Positions 42,082 through 50,891 of a DNA stretch of 64,000 nt are shown piece by piece. Position 1 is the first letter of the stretch, and each line of letters opens with the position of its first letter. Made by a program: the position numbers and the translations under genes. Source of the DNA: a virus; IMG/VR virus record IMGVR_UViG_3300033143_006101, positions 62,001 to 126,000 of that record. One strand, written 5' to 3'. Below the pieces are notes generated by a model. The model did not search any database, was not told the origin of the DNA, and worked only from the letters and a program-made list of their open reading frames with translations.

Positions 42082-42135
42082 TAAATTAAGCTTGTTCTCT
42101 GAAGAACAGGCTCAATTTATTATAGGAGGTAGTGG

Positions 42136-42522
42136 ATGTTATTAATAGTAATCTTTATCAGTTTAATTATAATAGGCATAGTTCTTCGTGTGAATAATAA
42201 ACAGCTTGAACCTTTACACACATTAGGAGAGGTTATTTGGATGTTGTTTATAATATTGTTAGCAATCTTGTTGATTGCACTACCATTTATACGGTATGGT
42301 TTTAAGACAGATGTGATAGCACATCAGGAGATGTTGAATACTGTTGACGACTATCGTAAGAGTGGAGATAATATTGAAAGAGTTGCGGTTGCTACAACTA
42401 TTATAGAACAGAATAGTAAGATAGCATGGATACAATTCTTAGAAAAGGATTGGCCTTTCCTTTTTGATATATTTATACCTGATGAGTACATGGTAATAAC
42501 ACCTATACGTATAAACGAGTAA
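42136..42522 (+). CDS. Two-pass membrane protein, 128 residues
   Basis: AGGAGGTAGTGG leader. Hydrophobic segments at 1-17 and about 35-55 (MLFIILLAILLIALPFI), then a soluble domain of about 75 residues. Unknown. Confidence 0.5.
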   Translation: MLLIVIFISLIIIGIVLRVNNKQLEPLHTLGEVIWMLFIILLAILLIALPFIRYGFKTDVIAHQEMLNTVDDYRKSGDNIERVAVATTIIEQNSKIAWIQFLEKDWPFLFDIFIPDEYMVITPIRINE

Positions 42523-42568
42523 ACTGATGCTTGCCTTCGGGTAAGCATGAATTTATTCAGGAGGTATC

Positions 42569-42769
42569 ATGGGAGATAAAAGTACGACGACTAGAAAATT
42601 TACAGGCAAAGTCAGAGAGACTAAAGATTCTTATGTAGTAGAAGAAAAGACTGGTCCGAACTCTATACATATGCATGAACCAGGATATTCAATAGATGAA
42701 GAATTATCACACTTTGATGGTAAGAATATAAAGGTAAAACTTATCATAGAAATAGAAGAGATTGAATAA
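42569..42769 (+). CDS. Small protein, 66 residues
   Basis: AGGAGGTATC leader. Small beta-barrel-like pattern ending in IKVKLIIEIEEIE. Unknown. Confidence 0.5.
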   Translation: MGDKSTTTRKFTGKVRETKDSYVVEEKTGPNSIHMHEPGYSIDEELSHFDGKNIKVKLIIEIEEIE

Positions 42770-42816
42770 GGTTTAAGCTTGGGCTAACCCAAGCTTAAGT
42801 TTTATAGGAGGTAGTT

Positions 42817-43359
42817 ATGTCTAACTATAACAAGTATTACAAAGAGATTAGTGAATGGAATTGGGACGATATTGTACATTCTGCAAGAGCTAATCCTCAT
42901 GAAGATGATGATGATAACATCAAAGGGTATGAGCTTCTAGGTACTGTTATGTGCCTAGCACCGAGTAGAAAATATTATACTCCTATTGCTTGTTCCAATG
43001 TAACAGAGGAAGAAGCCAACGAAGACGCGGAGTATATGAAAGCTCTTGAGAAAATTGCTGAAGAATATGGTGGCTGGATTGAAGAAGGCCAGGGAGATCC
43101 ATGTAATGTATTATTTGTCTTAATGATTGTAGATAGTAGCTGGAAGGATTTGGTATATGAACCAGATACTTTTACTGAGAGCTACAAAGTATGGTATAAA
43201 GATAGTGAATATTCTGTACTTATTACTAATGATCCTGAGAATAAACCAGAAACAATAACTGTTTTTAAAGACGGGAAACAGTTAGAGTGGCATGATCCTG
43301 AAGGGGATGAAGTCTACACAGCATTTATTAAGAACAGATATAACAAGGTGACAATATAA
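42817..43359 (+). CDS. Acidic hypothetical protein, 180 residues
   Basis: AGGAGGTAGTT leader. Acidic, Trp/Tyr-rich; ELLGTVMCLAPSRKYYTPIA and GGWIEEGQGDPCNVLFV recall a conserved phage protein of unknown function. Confidence 0.55.
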   Translation: MSNYNKYYKEISEWNWDDIVHSARANPHEDDDDNIKGYELLGTVMCLAPSRKYYTPIACSNVTEEEANEDAEYMKALEKIAEEYGGWIEEGQGDPCNVLFVLMIVDSSWKDLVYEPDTFTESYKVWYKDSEYSVLITNDPENKPETITVFKDGKQLEWHDPEGDEVYTAFIKNRYNKVTI

Positions 43360-43409
43360 CTTGATGCTTGTCCCGTTGGACAGGCATGAATTTATTTAAG
43401 GAGGCAACA

Positions 43410-43760
43410 ATGAAGAATTATGCGTCAGTAACTGTTGAAGGTTTTATTGTAAAGGACTTGGAACTTAATAAGACCAAGTCAGATAAGAGTGTGGTACACT
43501 TTACCATAGCAGTTAATCATTATTCTAGAGACAAGGATAATCCTAAGGTATCTTTTATAGATATCGATGCATGGAATAATCTTGCTAAGCAATGCCATGA
43601 ACATTGTGGCAAAGGTTCAAGAGTAATGGTGATTGGTGAGTTACGCCAGGATAGATGGGAAGGACAGGATGGCAAGATGAGATCAAAGGTTAAGGTTGTT
43701 GCATCTGATGTTCGTTTTCTGTCAGTCAAAGCACCTGCACACAAAGTTAAGTCTGCATGA
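43410..43760 (+). CDS. ssb: Single-stranded DNA-binding protein
   Basis: 116 residues from the ATG at 43410 (AAGGAGGCAACA). OB-fold of the bacterial SSB type: ASVTVEGFIVKDLELNKTKS, VVHFTIAVNHYS, ISFIDIDAWNN-like strand, and GSRVMVIGELRQDRWEG. The acidic C-terminal tail of host SSB is absent; the end is basic (APAHKVKSA), so it may not recruit the same partners. Confidence 0.85.
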   Translation: MKNYASVTVEGFIVKDLELNKTKSDKSVVHFTIAVNHYSRDKDNPKVSFIDIDAWNNLAKQCHEHCGKGSRVMVIGELRQDRWEGQDGKMRSKVKVVASDVRFLSVKAPAHKVKSA

Positions 43761-43813
43761 TGACTTACAGGAATCCTTAATAGGATTCCCGCATGTTATT
43801 ATAGGAGGTATTA

Positions 43814-44017
43814 ATGTCTAGAGATAACAATAGAACTGTCCGTTATGGCACAGCTGTATCATCTATGTGTTTAACAATGGACATATTAAACAAAGAGAAT
43901 AAGGTATCAGCTTTTACTGCATCTTTAATCATAGGCAACATTTTTAATTATCCTAAAGAGGAAGTGTTTAATGATATTATTGATTGTAGAAAAGCAATGA
44001 TAGAATTAAAAAGATAA
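43814..44017 (+). CDS. Small protein, 67 residues
   Basis: AGGAGGTATTA leader. Helical with a basic end. Unknown. Confidence 0.5.
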   Translation: MSRDNNRTVRYGTAVSSMCLTMDILNKENKVSAFTASLIIGNIFNYPKEEVFNDIIDCRKAMIELKR

Positions 44018-44068
44018 CTGTTTGCCTAGCACTTACAGAGTGTTGGGTTAATTATTATAGGAGGTACT

Positions 44069-44419
44069 ATGAAGTATTTTAAATGCTATGAAACATGTAT
44101 AGCGGATGACGATTTCTTACATTTCTATACACCGGATGAAGCATTACAATTCGTTAAAGATTTCTTCTTTCCGGAGGACACATCTTACCATAAAGACTAT
44201 GTTGATAAATACGATCAACAACCTCATGAAGCATATGAAGATAGTGTAATTGAATCTGAAAAGACAAAATCAGATTTACCTATCAATTGTTTTATAGATG
44301 CATGTCTACTTATTTATGGTTTTGATGTAACATTAGTAGACTTGGATAGAGAACCATACCACATGTATAGAAGAAATAAGAATACAGATATGTGGATGAT
44401 GGAGAATCCAGATGAGTAG
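44069..44419 (+). CDS. Acidic hypothetical protein, 116 residues
   Basis: AGGAGGTACT leader. Asp/Tyr/Phe-rich (HFYTPDEALQFVKDFFFP). Unknown. Confidence 0.5.
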   Translation: MKYFKCYETCIADDDFLHFYTPDEALQFVKDFFFPEDTSYHKDYVDKYDQQPHEAYEDSVIESEKTKSDLPINCFIDACLLIYGFDVTLVDLDREPYHMYRRNKNTDMWMMENPDE

Positions 44420-44422
44420 AAT

Positions 44423-44457
44423 ACTTAAGCCAGTTCTATTATAGAATTGGCTTAAGT
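44423..44457 (+). other. 16-bp intergenic hairpin
   Basis: ACTTAAGCCAGTTCTA pairs with TAGAATTGGCTTAAGT (one G-T) and runs into CTTTT; terminator-like shape. Confidence 0.7.
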
Positions 44458-44488
44458 CTTTTAGCATATTTTATTAAGGAGGTATTTT

Positions 44489-45583
44489 ATGCAAAGTACA
44501 TACGGTACTTTAGCTGAGTTCGCACAGGACATCGAGCAATTAGATGCTAAGAAAAATGATGTGATAGCTTGCAACAACAGCTACCGCATGGTTGGTGATG
44601 ATTCAATAGAAATCGATGGAGAACATGGTGGTGTGTTTCCATTATCTAACAATGCCGCGTCACAAGTAGCAACGTATTTGGACATACCATACAAATATTG
44701 GAAGAAGATTTTAGACATACCTGATCTTCTAACTACCAATATCAATGCCTTGTTACAGGCTAAACCGGAAGAGAAGCGTTTCCTGAGAACATGGAAAGAT
44801 CCAGAAGGGAACGAAGAGAATAGGATGAGAGCATTGCTCAGTGATTCCTATCGTCCTTATGACCATGCTCTTTATCTCTCTGCTGCATTTCCAGTATTGA
44901 GAGAGTTCCCTAACATTGAGGTTAAGAGTTATGCTCTTACCGAAGCCCGCTTCTATCTTCAAGCAGTATTCCCAACACTTACTGCTGAGATTCGACCTGG
45001 CGAAACAGTAGCTAAAGGAGTAACTTTTCGTAACTCTGAAATAGGGAGAGGTTACTATGATATCTTGGACATGGTCTGGGAATATATATGTAGTAACGGT
45101 ATGATTGGTGAATCTATTCTTCGTAAGAGACACGTTGGATCCAAACTTGATATTGATGGTGAGGATGTAAGTGTCTATGCAGATGAGACTATTGAAGCCG
45201 ACATCACTGCTCTGTCTCTTAAGATAAGAGATACATTGACAGCCGCATTAAGTGAAGCTGCATTCGACCAACAGTTGAGTGTGCTTAAAGAAGCTGCAGA
45301 AGATGATTTCTCTAAGAGGAAGTCTAAGCAGATTGTTACTAATGTAACCAAGAAGTATTCTTTCCTGAGTGAAGATGATGGGGAGATGATTCGAGATAAT
45401 CTGGTAGGCAAAGGTGATTTCTCTCGCTATGGTTTGATGAGTGCCATTACTGCTCTTGCTCATGAGATAGATGATCGTGACAAGCAGTATGATCTGGAAC
45501 GAACAGGTCATAAGATAATAACTCTCAATCCTTCCGAATGGAAAGTTATTAAGGAGACTAAAATTAAGACTAAGGCTGCATAA
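44489..45583 (+). CDS. DUF932 (phage/plasmid-like) protein
   Basis: 364 residues, AAGGAGGTATTTT leader. FPLSNNAASQVATYLDIPYKY near residue 52, RALLSDSYRPYDH, and EIGRGYYDILDMVWEYICSN follow DUF932/TIGR03299, a common phage and plasmid family of unknown biochemical role. The C-terminal 90 residues are helical. The largest gene of this part of the block. Confidence 0.85.
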   Translation: MQSTYGTLAEFAQDIEQLDAKKNDVIACNNSYRMVGDDSIEIDGEHGGVFPLSNNAASQVATYLDIPYKYWKKILDIPDLLTTNINALLQAKPEEKRFLRTWKDPEGNEENRMRALLSDSYRPYDHALYLSAAFPVLREFPNIEVKSYALTEARFYLQAVFPTLTAEIRPGETVAKGVTFRNSEIGRGYYDILDMVWEYICSNGMIGESILRKRHVGSKLDIDGEDVSVYADETIEADITALSLKIRDTLTAALSEAAFDQQLSVLKEAAEDDFSKRKSKQIVTNVTKKYSFLSEDDGEMIRDNLVGKGDFSRYGLMSAITALAHEIDDRDKQYDLERTGHKIITLNPSEWKVIKETKIKTKAA

Positions 45584-45643
45584 GACCTTGGATAGCTGGC
45601 TACTTTGGTAGCCAGTGTTCCAATGTTTTAATAGGAGGTAAGT

Positions 45644-45874
45644 ATGGGAACTAGAACTGCAAGAGTTGTCGTACTATTTAGATATCATTCTCATTTGAAA
45701 AAGCGAGTAGAAGTTCCAGCTGAATTAGATGATACAGCAGGCAAGAAGTACGCTGAGAAATCAGTACTCGATCTATTAAAGAAAGCTGATCCTAAACAGG
45801 TGGAACATATTGTTTCTATTGTAGCATATGATATAGATAAGAGAAAAGAAGAAGATGATACTGGTTTGCACTAA
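45644..45874 (+). CDS. Small basic protein, 76 residues
   Basis: AGGAGGTAAGT leader. Basic strand region (TARVVVLFRYHSHLKKRVEV), then helical. Unknown. Confidence 0.5.
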   Translation: MGTRTARVVVLFRYHSHLKKRVEVPAELDDTAGKKYAEKSVLDLLKKADPKQVEHIVSIVAYDIDKRKEEDDTGLH

Positions 45875-45920
45875 ATTTAGAGAGTAAAGCAGAGGGAATC
45901 GAACCTTTTAAGGAGGGAGA

Positions 45921-46100
45921 ATGGGATTAGATGAACCAAATGCAGATTACACTTTGTGTAAAGATGACAGGAAAGAGATTCATTGGAATGTATGCAAGCA
46001 CTTTGTTAAGGATACATTATACTATTGTAATCTTAAGAAAGGGATGCTATGTCCTGCTCATAAAGAGGCCAATGATTTTATACAGAAGTCTGAGAAGTAG
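45921..46100 (+). CDS. Small Cys-containing protein, 59 residues
   Basis: AAGGAGGGAGA leader fixes this frame over an overlapping one at 45931. Four Cys (one each in TLC, NVC, YYC and LCP contexts) could bind a metal. Confidence 0.5.
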   Translation: MGLDEPNADYTLCKDDRKEIHWNVCKHFVKDTLYYCNLKKGMLCPAHKEANDFIQKSEK

Positions 46101-46132
46101 GGCTTCTGTGTAAGTTTATTAAGGAGGGATCC

Positions 46133-46357
46133 ATGATAGAAAGACAAGCAGTTGTCATATTCAATGATGGAAAGGATTTCTATTGCAGAGTAGTACGAGA
46201 TATTAAATGGAGAGACAGTCCTGTTGAAACAACAGGGGCTGTTCGTATAAAAAATAAACAAGTACCTGTTCGCTATGATCCCAAGAATAATATATGGAGA
46301 GAAATACATAAAATGTTTTGGGAACCAATAAAAGGATTTGGAACTGAATATGAATAA
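46133..46357 (+). CDS. Small basic protein, 74 residues
   Basis: AAGGAGGGATCC leader. Beta-rich (RQAVVIFNDGKDFYCRVVRD). Unknown. Confidence 0.5.
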   Translation: MIERQAVVIFNDGKDFYCRVVRDIKWRDSPVETTGAVRIKNKQVPVRYDPKNNIWREIHKMFWEPIKGFGTEYE

Positions 46358-46403
46358 GTTTACTCCAGCTACATAGTTGGAGTAAGTTTATTAAGGAGGT
46401 AAC

Positions 46404-46844
46404 ATGAAGAATATATTAGTACAGTATAAAGGCGGGGGCTATGATGGATGCTTCTGGGAATGGAATTACTTTGCGATTGATAAGCAAGGTAAGTTTCATG
46501 ACGTAGCCTCAAGTGGGCATAATGGTATCACTGAAGAGGCAGATGCTTTAGCCTGTATAAAAGAACAAGCTAGAGGTACATATATCTATGACTTGAATAC
46601 AGATGCTGACATCAGAGAGTTCCAAGCTGCATGTAATGCCGGTCATGTGATTGGTGTTATAGATAAAGTGAATGAGCTTATTGGTGATGGCATAGACATC
46701 ACTCCATTGTATTGGTTCTGTGATCATTGTAATACAAAGATGGAAGGTGGTGGTCATGGCTGTGACCATTTAGGTTGTGGTGGAGTTGCAATACAAGATA
46801 ATACAAAAATATGTAACAACTGTTATCCTGATTATGATTGTTAA
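46404..46844 (+). CDS. Protein with C-terminal Cys/His cluster, 146 residues
   Basis: AAGGAGGTAAC leader. The N-terminal domain (QYKGGGYDGCFWEWNYFAID) matches a short-protein family common in phages. The C-terminal 40 residues carry seven Cys and two His (CDHCNTKMEGGGHGCDHLGC, CNNC), a two-site zinc finger. Function unknown. Confidence 0.6.
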   Translation: MKNILVQYKGGGYDGCFWEWNYFAIDKQGKFHDVASSGHNGITEEADALACIKEQARGTYIYDLNTDADIREFQAACNAGHVIGVIDKVNELIGDGIDITPLYWFCDHCNTKMEGGGHGCDHLGCGGVAIQDNTKICNNCYPDYDC

Positions 46845-46898
46845 TGATAGAAGCAAGTTCTAATAGGGCTTGCTTATGCTTTTAACAGGAGGTAACGT

Positions 46899-47135
46899 AT
46901 GGAAATTGAAAGAAAACAGACCATTACTTATCGTTGGTGGAATAGTGATGCAGTACAGCTTAACTCTGAACACCTTGAGTATTTAGACGAGGAAGCTTTA
47001 GATCACATTCACAAAATGTTACGTGATGGTTACACCAGCGGTGAGCTACACAAAGAGCTTGCAATCGATAGTAATTTGTATGACTTTCAAGGCTGGTGGG
47101 AAGTTGCTACGAAAACAACAAAGAATGAGGAGTAG
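46899..47135 (+). CDS. Small acidic protein, 78 residues
   Basis: AGGAGGTAACGT leader. TITYRWWNSDAVQLNSEHLE and DGYTSGELHKEL recall a short phage/plasmid protein family; unknown role. Confidence 0.55.
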   Translation: MEIERKQTITYRWWNSDAVQLNSEHLEYLDEEALDHIHKMLRDGYTSGELHKELAIDSNLYDFQGWWEVATKTTKNEE

Positions 47136-47138
47136 TTT

Positions 47139-47291
47139 ATGAACTTAATATTTAATGACAAAGATGTTCGTAAGAGAATATACAAGGACATTAAAGAACT
47201 GCATGAGTTTCTGGAAGATGATAAAACTTATCATCAATATCTGAAGAGCCTTGCAATGGCAGTAGAAATAATAAGGAGGTCTACACTTTAA
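47139..47291 (+). CDS. Small helical protein, 50 residues
   Basis: GAGGAGTAGTTT leader from the previous 3' end; shares its last base with the next start, and its 3' end carries AAGGAGG. Charged helix. Unknown. Confidence 0.45.
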   Translation: MNLIFNDKDVRKRIYKDIKELHEFLEDDKTYHQYLKSLAMAVEIIRRSTL

Positions 47292-47530
47292 TGAAATCAA
47301 CAACATTAGTAGAAGTAAAGGATCCAGGTAAAGATTATACAATCTTTTATATAAAACCTAAAGCATCCTTTCAAATTAGCAAACTTCAAGCAAAGAATTA
47401 TCTTAAAGATGCTCGTCGTACATTAGATGAGATGTCTAAAGATTTTAATCCAGTAGGTATTAATTCTTTGCTTGGTGCTCTTGTCTATGAACATATAGGC
47501 AAAGGATATAATGGTAAAGAAAACAAGTAG
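47291..47530 (+). CDS. Small protein, 79 residues
   Basis: AAGGAGGTCTACACTTTA leader. Strand start then basic helices (ISKLQAKNYLKDARRTLDEM). Unknown. Confidence 0.5.
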   Translation: MKSTTLVEVKDPGKDYTIFYIKPKASFQISKLQAKNYLKDARRTLDEMSKDFNPVGINSLLGALVYEHIGKGYNGKENK

Positions 47531-47570
47531 TTAAAATACCTTATCCTATTATTAGGATGAGGTATTTTAA
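47531..47570 (+). other. 18-bp intergenic hairpin
   Basis: TTAAAATACCTTATCCTA pairs with TAGGATGAGGTATTTTAA (one wobble), starting right after the stop codon. Confidence 0.75.
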
Positions 47571-47585
47571 TTGATTGGAGATACT

Positions 47586-47924
47586 ATGATAGTTAAAAAA
47601 ATTACTACTGGTTTTGTTATACAAACCTATGATACTGAAACAGGATACTGCATAGAACAAAACTTTAGTGCAGGAGATATCGTAGAATATGAAGATGAAC
47701 AAGGTGAGCCTGTTGATTGGCATGAAGGTAAAGATGCTTATCAACCATTTGATATGGTACAACCAAAACTCCAAGTATCTGAAGAACCAGAAGTAAAAAT
47801 TAATGATTGGAATGTAGTAAGGGATGAAGAAACAAGAGATCGAGTTAGTAGAAGCAATTACTCACGAGAAGTAGAGATAGAAGGAACATTTGAATATGAT
47901 AATAGAGAAGAAAAATTTAAGTAG
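47586..47924 (+). CDS. Acidic protein, frame continues past TAG
   Basis: 112 residues from the ATG at 47586 (GGAGATACT). Strand-rich start (VKKITTGFVIQTYDTETG). TAG at 47922-47924 is followed in frame by 44 codons (SYSVTCDNGGGGIDEVDGTY, then FTEEELDMIYDWFSN) to TAA 48059, with no start or ribosome site, so the product may originally have been 157 residues. Confidence 0.5.
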   Translation: MIVKKITTGFVIQTYDTETGYCIEQNFSAGDIVEYEDEQGEPVDWHEGKDAYQPFDMVQPKLQVSEEPEVKINDWNVVRDEETRDRVSRSNYSREVEIEGTFEYDNREEKFK

Positions 47925-48113
47925 TCTTACTCTGTCACATGTGATAATGGTGGTGGAGGAATAGATGAAGTAGATGGAACATATTTTACTGAAGAAGAGT
48001 TAGATATGATCTATGATTGGTTTAGTAATAATACTGACCAATGGTATTTTGAAATTTAACTTTAAGCTGTACTGTTATAATGGTACAACTTAAATTTAAA
48101 CAGGAGGTAACTA

Positions 48114-48398
48114 ATGAAAGCATATCTTGGAGACTATGTCGTAACTAAATCACACGAGCATAGAGGAAGAGTTACAGGAATTGATCATATATTTGGAGAA
48201 ACTGGTGAAAGCGAAGCATGGTTTCAAGGACAACAACCACCACGAGATGAATCTACCAAAGAAGAAAAATGGTATTCTATTCTATGTGCTAACGACAATG
48301 GTTCTGTTGTAGTTCCAGAGAGTGATCTTCTTAAACTGGAAGAACCGTATGCTTTAAATAATATTTGGGAAGTTGACTACTTTCGAGATGCGAAGTAA
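48114..48398 (+). CDS. Small acidic protein, 94 residues
   Basis: AGGAGGTAACTA leader. Begins AYLGDYVVTKSHEHRGRVTG, the small beta-barrel style also seen at 26289. Unknown. Confidence 0.55.
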   Translation: MKAYLGDYVVTKSHEHRGRVTGIDHIFGETGESEAWFQGQQPPRDESTKEEKWYSILCANDNGSVVVPESDLLKLEEPYALNNIWEVDYFRDAK

Positions 48399-48444
48399 TA
48401 TTATGCCTGTCTTCGGTCAGGCACAATATTATTTAGGAGGTAAT

Positions 48445-48879
48445 ATGAGTTATACAGTAAATCAAGCGAAGAATAAACTTAAACATATTCTTGATAATAC
48501 ACATGTTCATGATGATATGGCAGATGTTATGAATAGTCTTCAAGAAGTATATGACATGCTTGATGATCCTAACGAAGGATTTTTACAATGGAGTGCTGAC
48601 GATTTCATTGACTTAGCTAAACAACAGAGCAGATACATTTCTGAGGAGAAAGCCCAAGAAGCCCTCAGGCATATGATAAGAAAACATGATTGTACTCTAG
48701 GTATTACTTGGGATACATTAAGTTGTTATCTTGATGAGTATGCTGAAGGTGAACTCTGGGAATGTTATGATTGTAAAGAGTTTATACCTGAACCTGATTT
48801 AGATTTAGATAATGAAGATGAAACTTGTCCTCATTGTAAGTCAAGAAGAATCAGAAAGTATGAAGATGATGAAGATTGA
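48445..48879 (+). CDS. Helical protein with C-terminal zinc ribbon
   Basis: 144 residues from the ATG at 48445 (AGGAGGTAAT). Helical N-terminal 110 residues; CYDC and CPHC pairs flank an acidic loop near the C-terminus. Unknown. Confidence 0.55.
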   Translation: MSYTVNQAKNKLKHILDNTHVHDDMADVMNSLQEVYDMLDDPNEGFLQWSADDFIDLAKQQSRYISEEKAQEALRHMIRKHDCTLGITWDTLSCYLDEYAEGELWECYDCKEFIPEPDLDLDNEDETCPHCKSRRIRKYEDDED

Positions 48880-48921
48880 TGCTTGCCTCATGGCAGGCAT
48901 GAATTTTTATAGGAGGTAATT

Positions 48922-49143
48922 ATGTGGAAATGTAAAATAGGTTTACATGATTATAGAACCATACATAGACTTAGATGTAAAGCTTTAATGGGAACAGGGT
49001 TATGCTCTTCTCCAATTAAAGTACCATCAACTACTATTATTAAAAGATGTACTCTTTGTGGTAAAGAGATAGCTATACTAACTAATGGTTTAACATCTAA
49101 TAAAGTAGATAGAGAATATGTAAGAGTACATTCTGGTATATAA
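48922..49143 (+). CDS. Zinc-ribbon protein, 73 residues
   Basis: AGGAGGTAATT leader. Several basic residues, an early Cys, and CTLCGK; looks like an incomplete zinc ribbon. Unknown. Confidence 0.5.
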   Translation: MWKCKIGLHDYRTIHRLRCKALMGTGLCSSPIKVPSTTIIKRCTLCGKEIAILTNGLTSNKVDREYVRVHSGI

Positions 49144-49194
49144 ATCTTACATTAGACCATAAGGTTCGGTATAAGATTTAATAGGAGGTAACAC

Positions 49195-49362
49195 ATGGCA
49201 GAGAAATATATAATAATGGATAACAACGGAATTATCTATGACGGAAATGAAGATGAGATGACAGCTACTTTTGAAGCAATGGCAAGCGGTAAAAATGATG
49301 AACATCTTTGTGGATGGGAAGGTGATCTTGTTTTAGTTAAAGAAATAAAAAGATGGAGGTAG
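49195..49362 (+). CDS. Small acidic protein, 55 residues
   Basis: AGGAGGTAACAC leader. YIIMDNNGIIYDGNEDEM is a recurring short phage pattern (beta hairpin). Its 3' end holds the next gene's ribosome site. Confidence 0.5.
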   Translation: MAEKYIIMDNNGIIYDGNEDEMTATFEAMASGKNDEHLCGWEGDLVLVKEIKRWR

Positions 49363-49365
49363 TTA

Positions 49366-49548
49366 ATGAATACATATGAAATACAAGTTTGTAGAACATA
49401 TTACGCTTTGGCAATTATAGAAGTTGAGGCACACACTGAAGAAGAAGCTAAAACAATAGCATTAGATCATGTTGAGGATTTTGGTGATATACAATGTGAA
49501 GATCCTGATGTAGTAATAAGCTGTAGTGAAATTCCAGATGAAGATTGA
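49366..49548 (+). CDS. Small acidic protein, 60 residues
   Basis: TGGAGGTAGTTA leader. YEIQVCRTYYALAIIEVEAH, then EEEAKTIALDHVE, a beta-beta-alpha fold frequent in phages. Unknown. Confidence 0.55.
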   Translation: MNTYEIQVCRTYYALAIIEVEAHTEEEAKTIALDHVEDFGDIQCEDPDVVISCSEIPDED

Positions 49549-49579
49549 TGCTTGCCAATGGCAAGCATGAGTTTTTATC

Positions 49580-49608
49580 TTGACATATCTATGTATCAAT
49601 TTTATGAT
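49580..49608 (+). promoter_or_regulatory. Sigma70-like promoter before HNH gene
   Basis: TTGACA and TATGAT with 17-bp spacing, about 28 bp before the HNH start. One of very few promoters visible in the 34-64 kb block. Confidence 0.65.
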
Positions 49609-49635
49609 GTACAATAGATGTTCTTAGGAGGTTAT

Positions 49636-50097
49636 ATGAAACAAGGAAGCAAGGAAATTAAATATGAAGTAGATGAAAAAACTGGTTGTCATATATGCAC
49701 TTCTCATAAACCAAATAGTAATGGGTATCCTCTCATCCAAAGAAATGGAAAATCCCAACATCTACATAGATACATTTACGAACAAAAACACGGAAGTTTA
49801 TCAAAAAATCTAGTAGTTAGACACACTTGTGATACCTCAAAATGTATCAATATAAAACATTTAAAAGTTGGTACTCAATATGACAATATAAAAGACAGAT
49901 GCAAAAGAAAAAGAACAGCCAAAGGAGAAAAGAGTGGGAAATCAAAACTAACAAAACAACAAGTTATAGAAATAAAAAAAAGACTTCTCAACTATCAATG
50001 GGGAGATGATATTAGGATAGCAAAAGACTATAACGTTGACCGTAGTTGCATCAATAATATCAAGAATGGTCGCACATGGAAACATTTGAATTTGTAA
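49636..50097 (+). CDS. HNH homing endonuclease
   Basis: 153 residues from the ATG at 49636 (TAGGAGGTTAT). HNH_3-type core: LHRYIYEQKHG, VVRHTCDTSKCINIKHLKVG (His and paired Cys), DNIKDRC. A C-terminal helix-turn-helix (IAKDYNVDRSCINNIKNG) gives site recognition. Homologous in layout to the 52978 gene. Typical free-standing mobile gene with its own promoter. Confidence 0.82.
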   Translation: MKQGSKEIKYEVDEKTGCHICTSHKPNSNGYPLIQRNGKSQHLHRYIYEQKHGSLSKNLVVRHTCDTSKCINIKHLKVGTQYDNIKDRCKRKRTAKGEKSGKSKLTKQQVIEIKKRLLNYQWGDDIRIAKDYNVDRSCINNIKNGRTWKHLNL

Positions 50098-50146
50098 TAT
50101 TGTTAATAATTAACAGCCTTACAAGTTCAAAAATTTGGAGGTAACA

Positions 50147-50503
50147 ATGAACATTACATTTGAAACTGAAGTTTACTTTACTGTCAAAGTTAAAGTAACA
50201 CACTATACTCCCTATCGTCCAGCTCCATTTTGTTCTAACCACGACAGCCCTAACTTTGCTGATTCTGGAGATGACTTGGAGATTGAATATGATGCAACAG
50301 TTATTATGTATAAACAAGAGACTGATCCTAAAACTATGAAGACTACACAAGTTAAGGTAAAAGAATTCCCTTTACCTGATGAAATGTATGAAGTTTTAGA
50401 AGCACAGTTAAGTGAAGAAGCTATTCATGAAGCTGAATTATACAATGATATGCAACATGAAACTGCAATGGATGATAAATTTGAATCCATGAAAGATAGA
50501 TAG
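50147..50503 (+). CDS. Acidic hypothetical protein, 118 residues
   Basis: TGGAGGTAACA leader. Beta-rich N-terminus (ITFETEVYFTVKVKVTHYTP), acidic helical C-terminus. Unknown phage family. Confidence 0.5.
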   Translation: MNITFETEVYFTVKVKVTHYTPYRPAPFCSNHDSPNFADSGDDLEIEYDATVIMYKQETDPKTMKTTQVKVKEFPLPDEMYEVLEAQLSEEAIHEAELYNDMQHETAMDDKFESMKDR

Positions 50504-50591
50504 TTTAACTTTGGATCCATAGTTCTTGAATAGAACTATGGCTCAAGGGCTAAACCTAATGGTCTTATAAATCTTTAAAGGAGGAAAGGTT

Positions 50592-50834
50592 ATGCCTAAC
50601 CCAACAATGTCTGAGCTGAAGGCTCTTCACTCTACTCTTGGTGAAATGTCCATTAAAACTGTCGATTCTATGTCGCCAGGGCTTAGTGGTACCTTCATGA
50701 AGTTTTACTCTGAATTGAGTAAGACTGTTAATGGAAAGAAAAGAGGTAGAACAAGAAGAGCTCAAAAACCTACTAGTAGGCGAACTACTAGAAGGAAGAC
50801 AAGCACAAGAACTAAGGCTAAAACAAAAGCTTAA
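50592..50834 (+). CDS. Protein with histone-H1-like basic tail, 80 residues
   Basis: AAGGAGGAAAGGTT leader. A helical 45-residue head is followed by a tail made almost only of Arg, Lys, Thr, Ser and Ala (TSRRTTRRKTSTRTKAKTKA). DNA or RNA compaction or shielding is a reasonable inference. Confidence 0.5.
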   Translation: MPNPTMSELKALHSTLGEMSIKTVDSMSPGLSGTFMKFYSELSKTVNGKKRGRTRRAQKPTSRRTTRRKTSTRTKAKTKA

Positions 50835-50891
50835 GTAACCTCGCCCCTGTTCTTAACTGGACAGGGGCAAGTTTATTTTAGGAGGTAATTT

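Noticed and set aside
45931-46113. 60-codon + frame overlapping the 45921 gene
   Set aside because: The 45921 frame has AAGGAGG at the right distance; the other frame has none.
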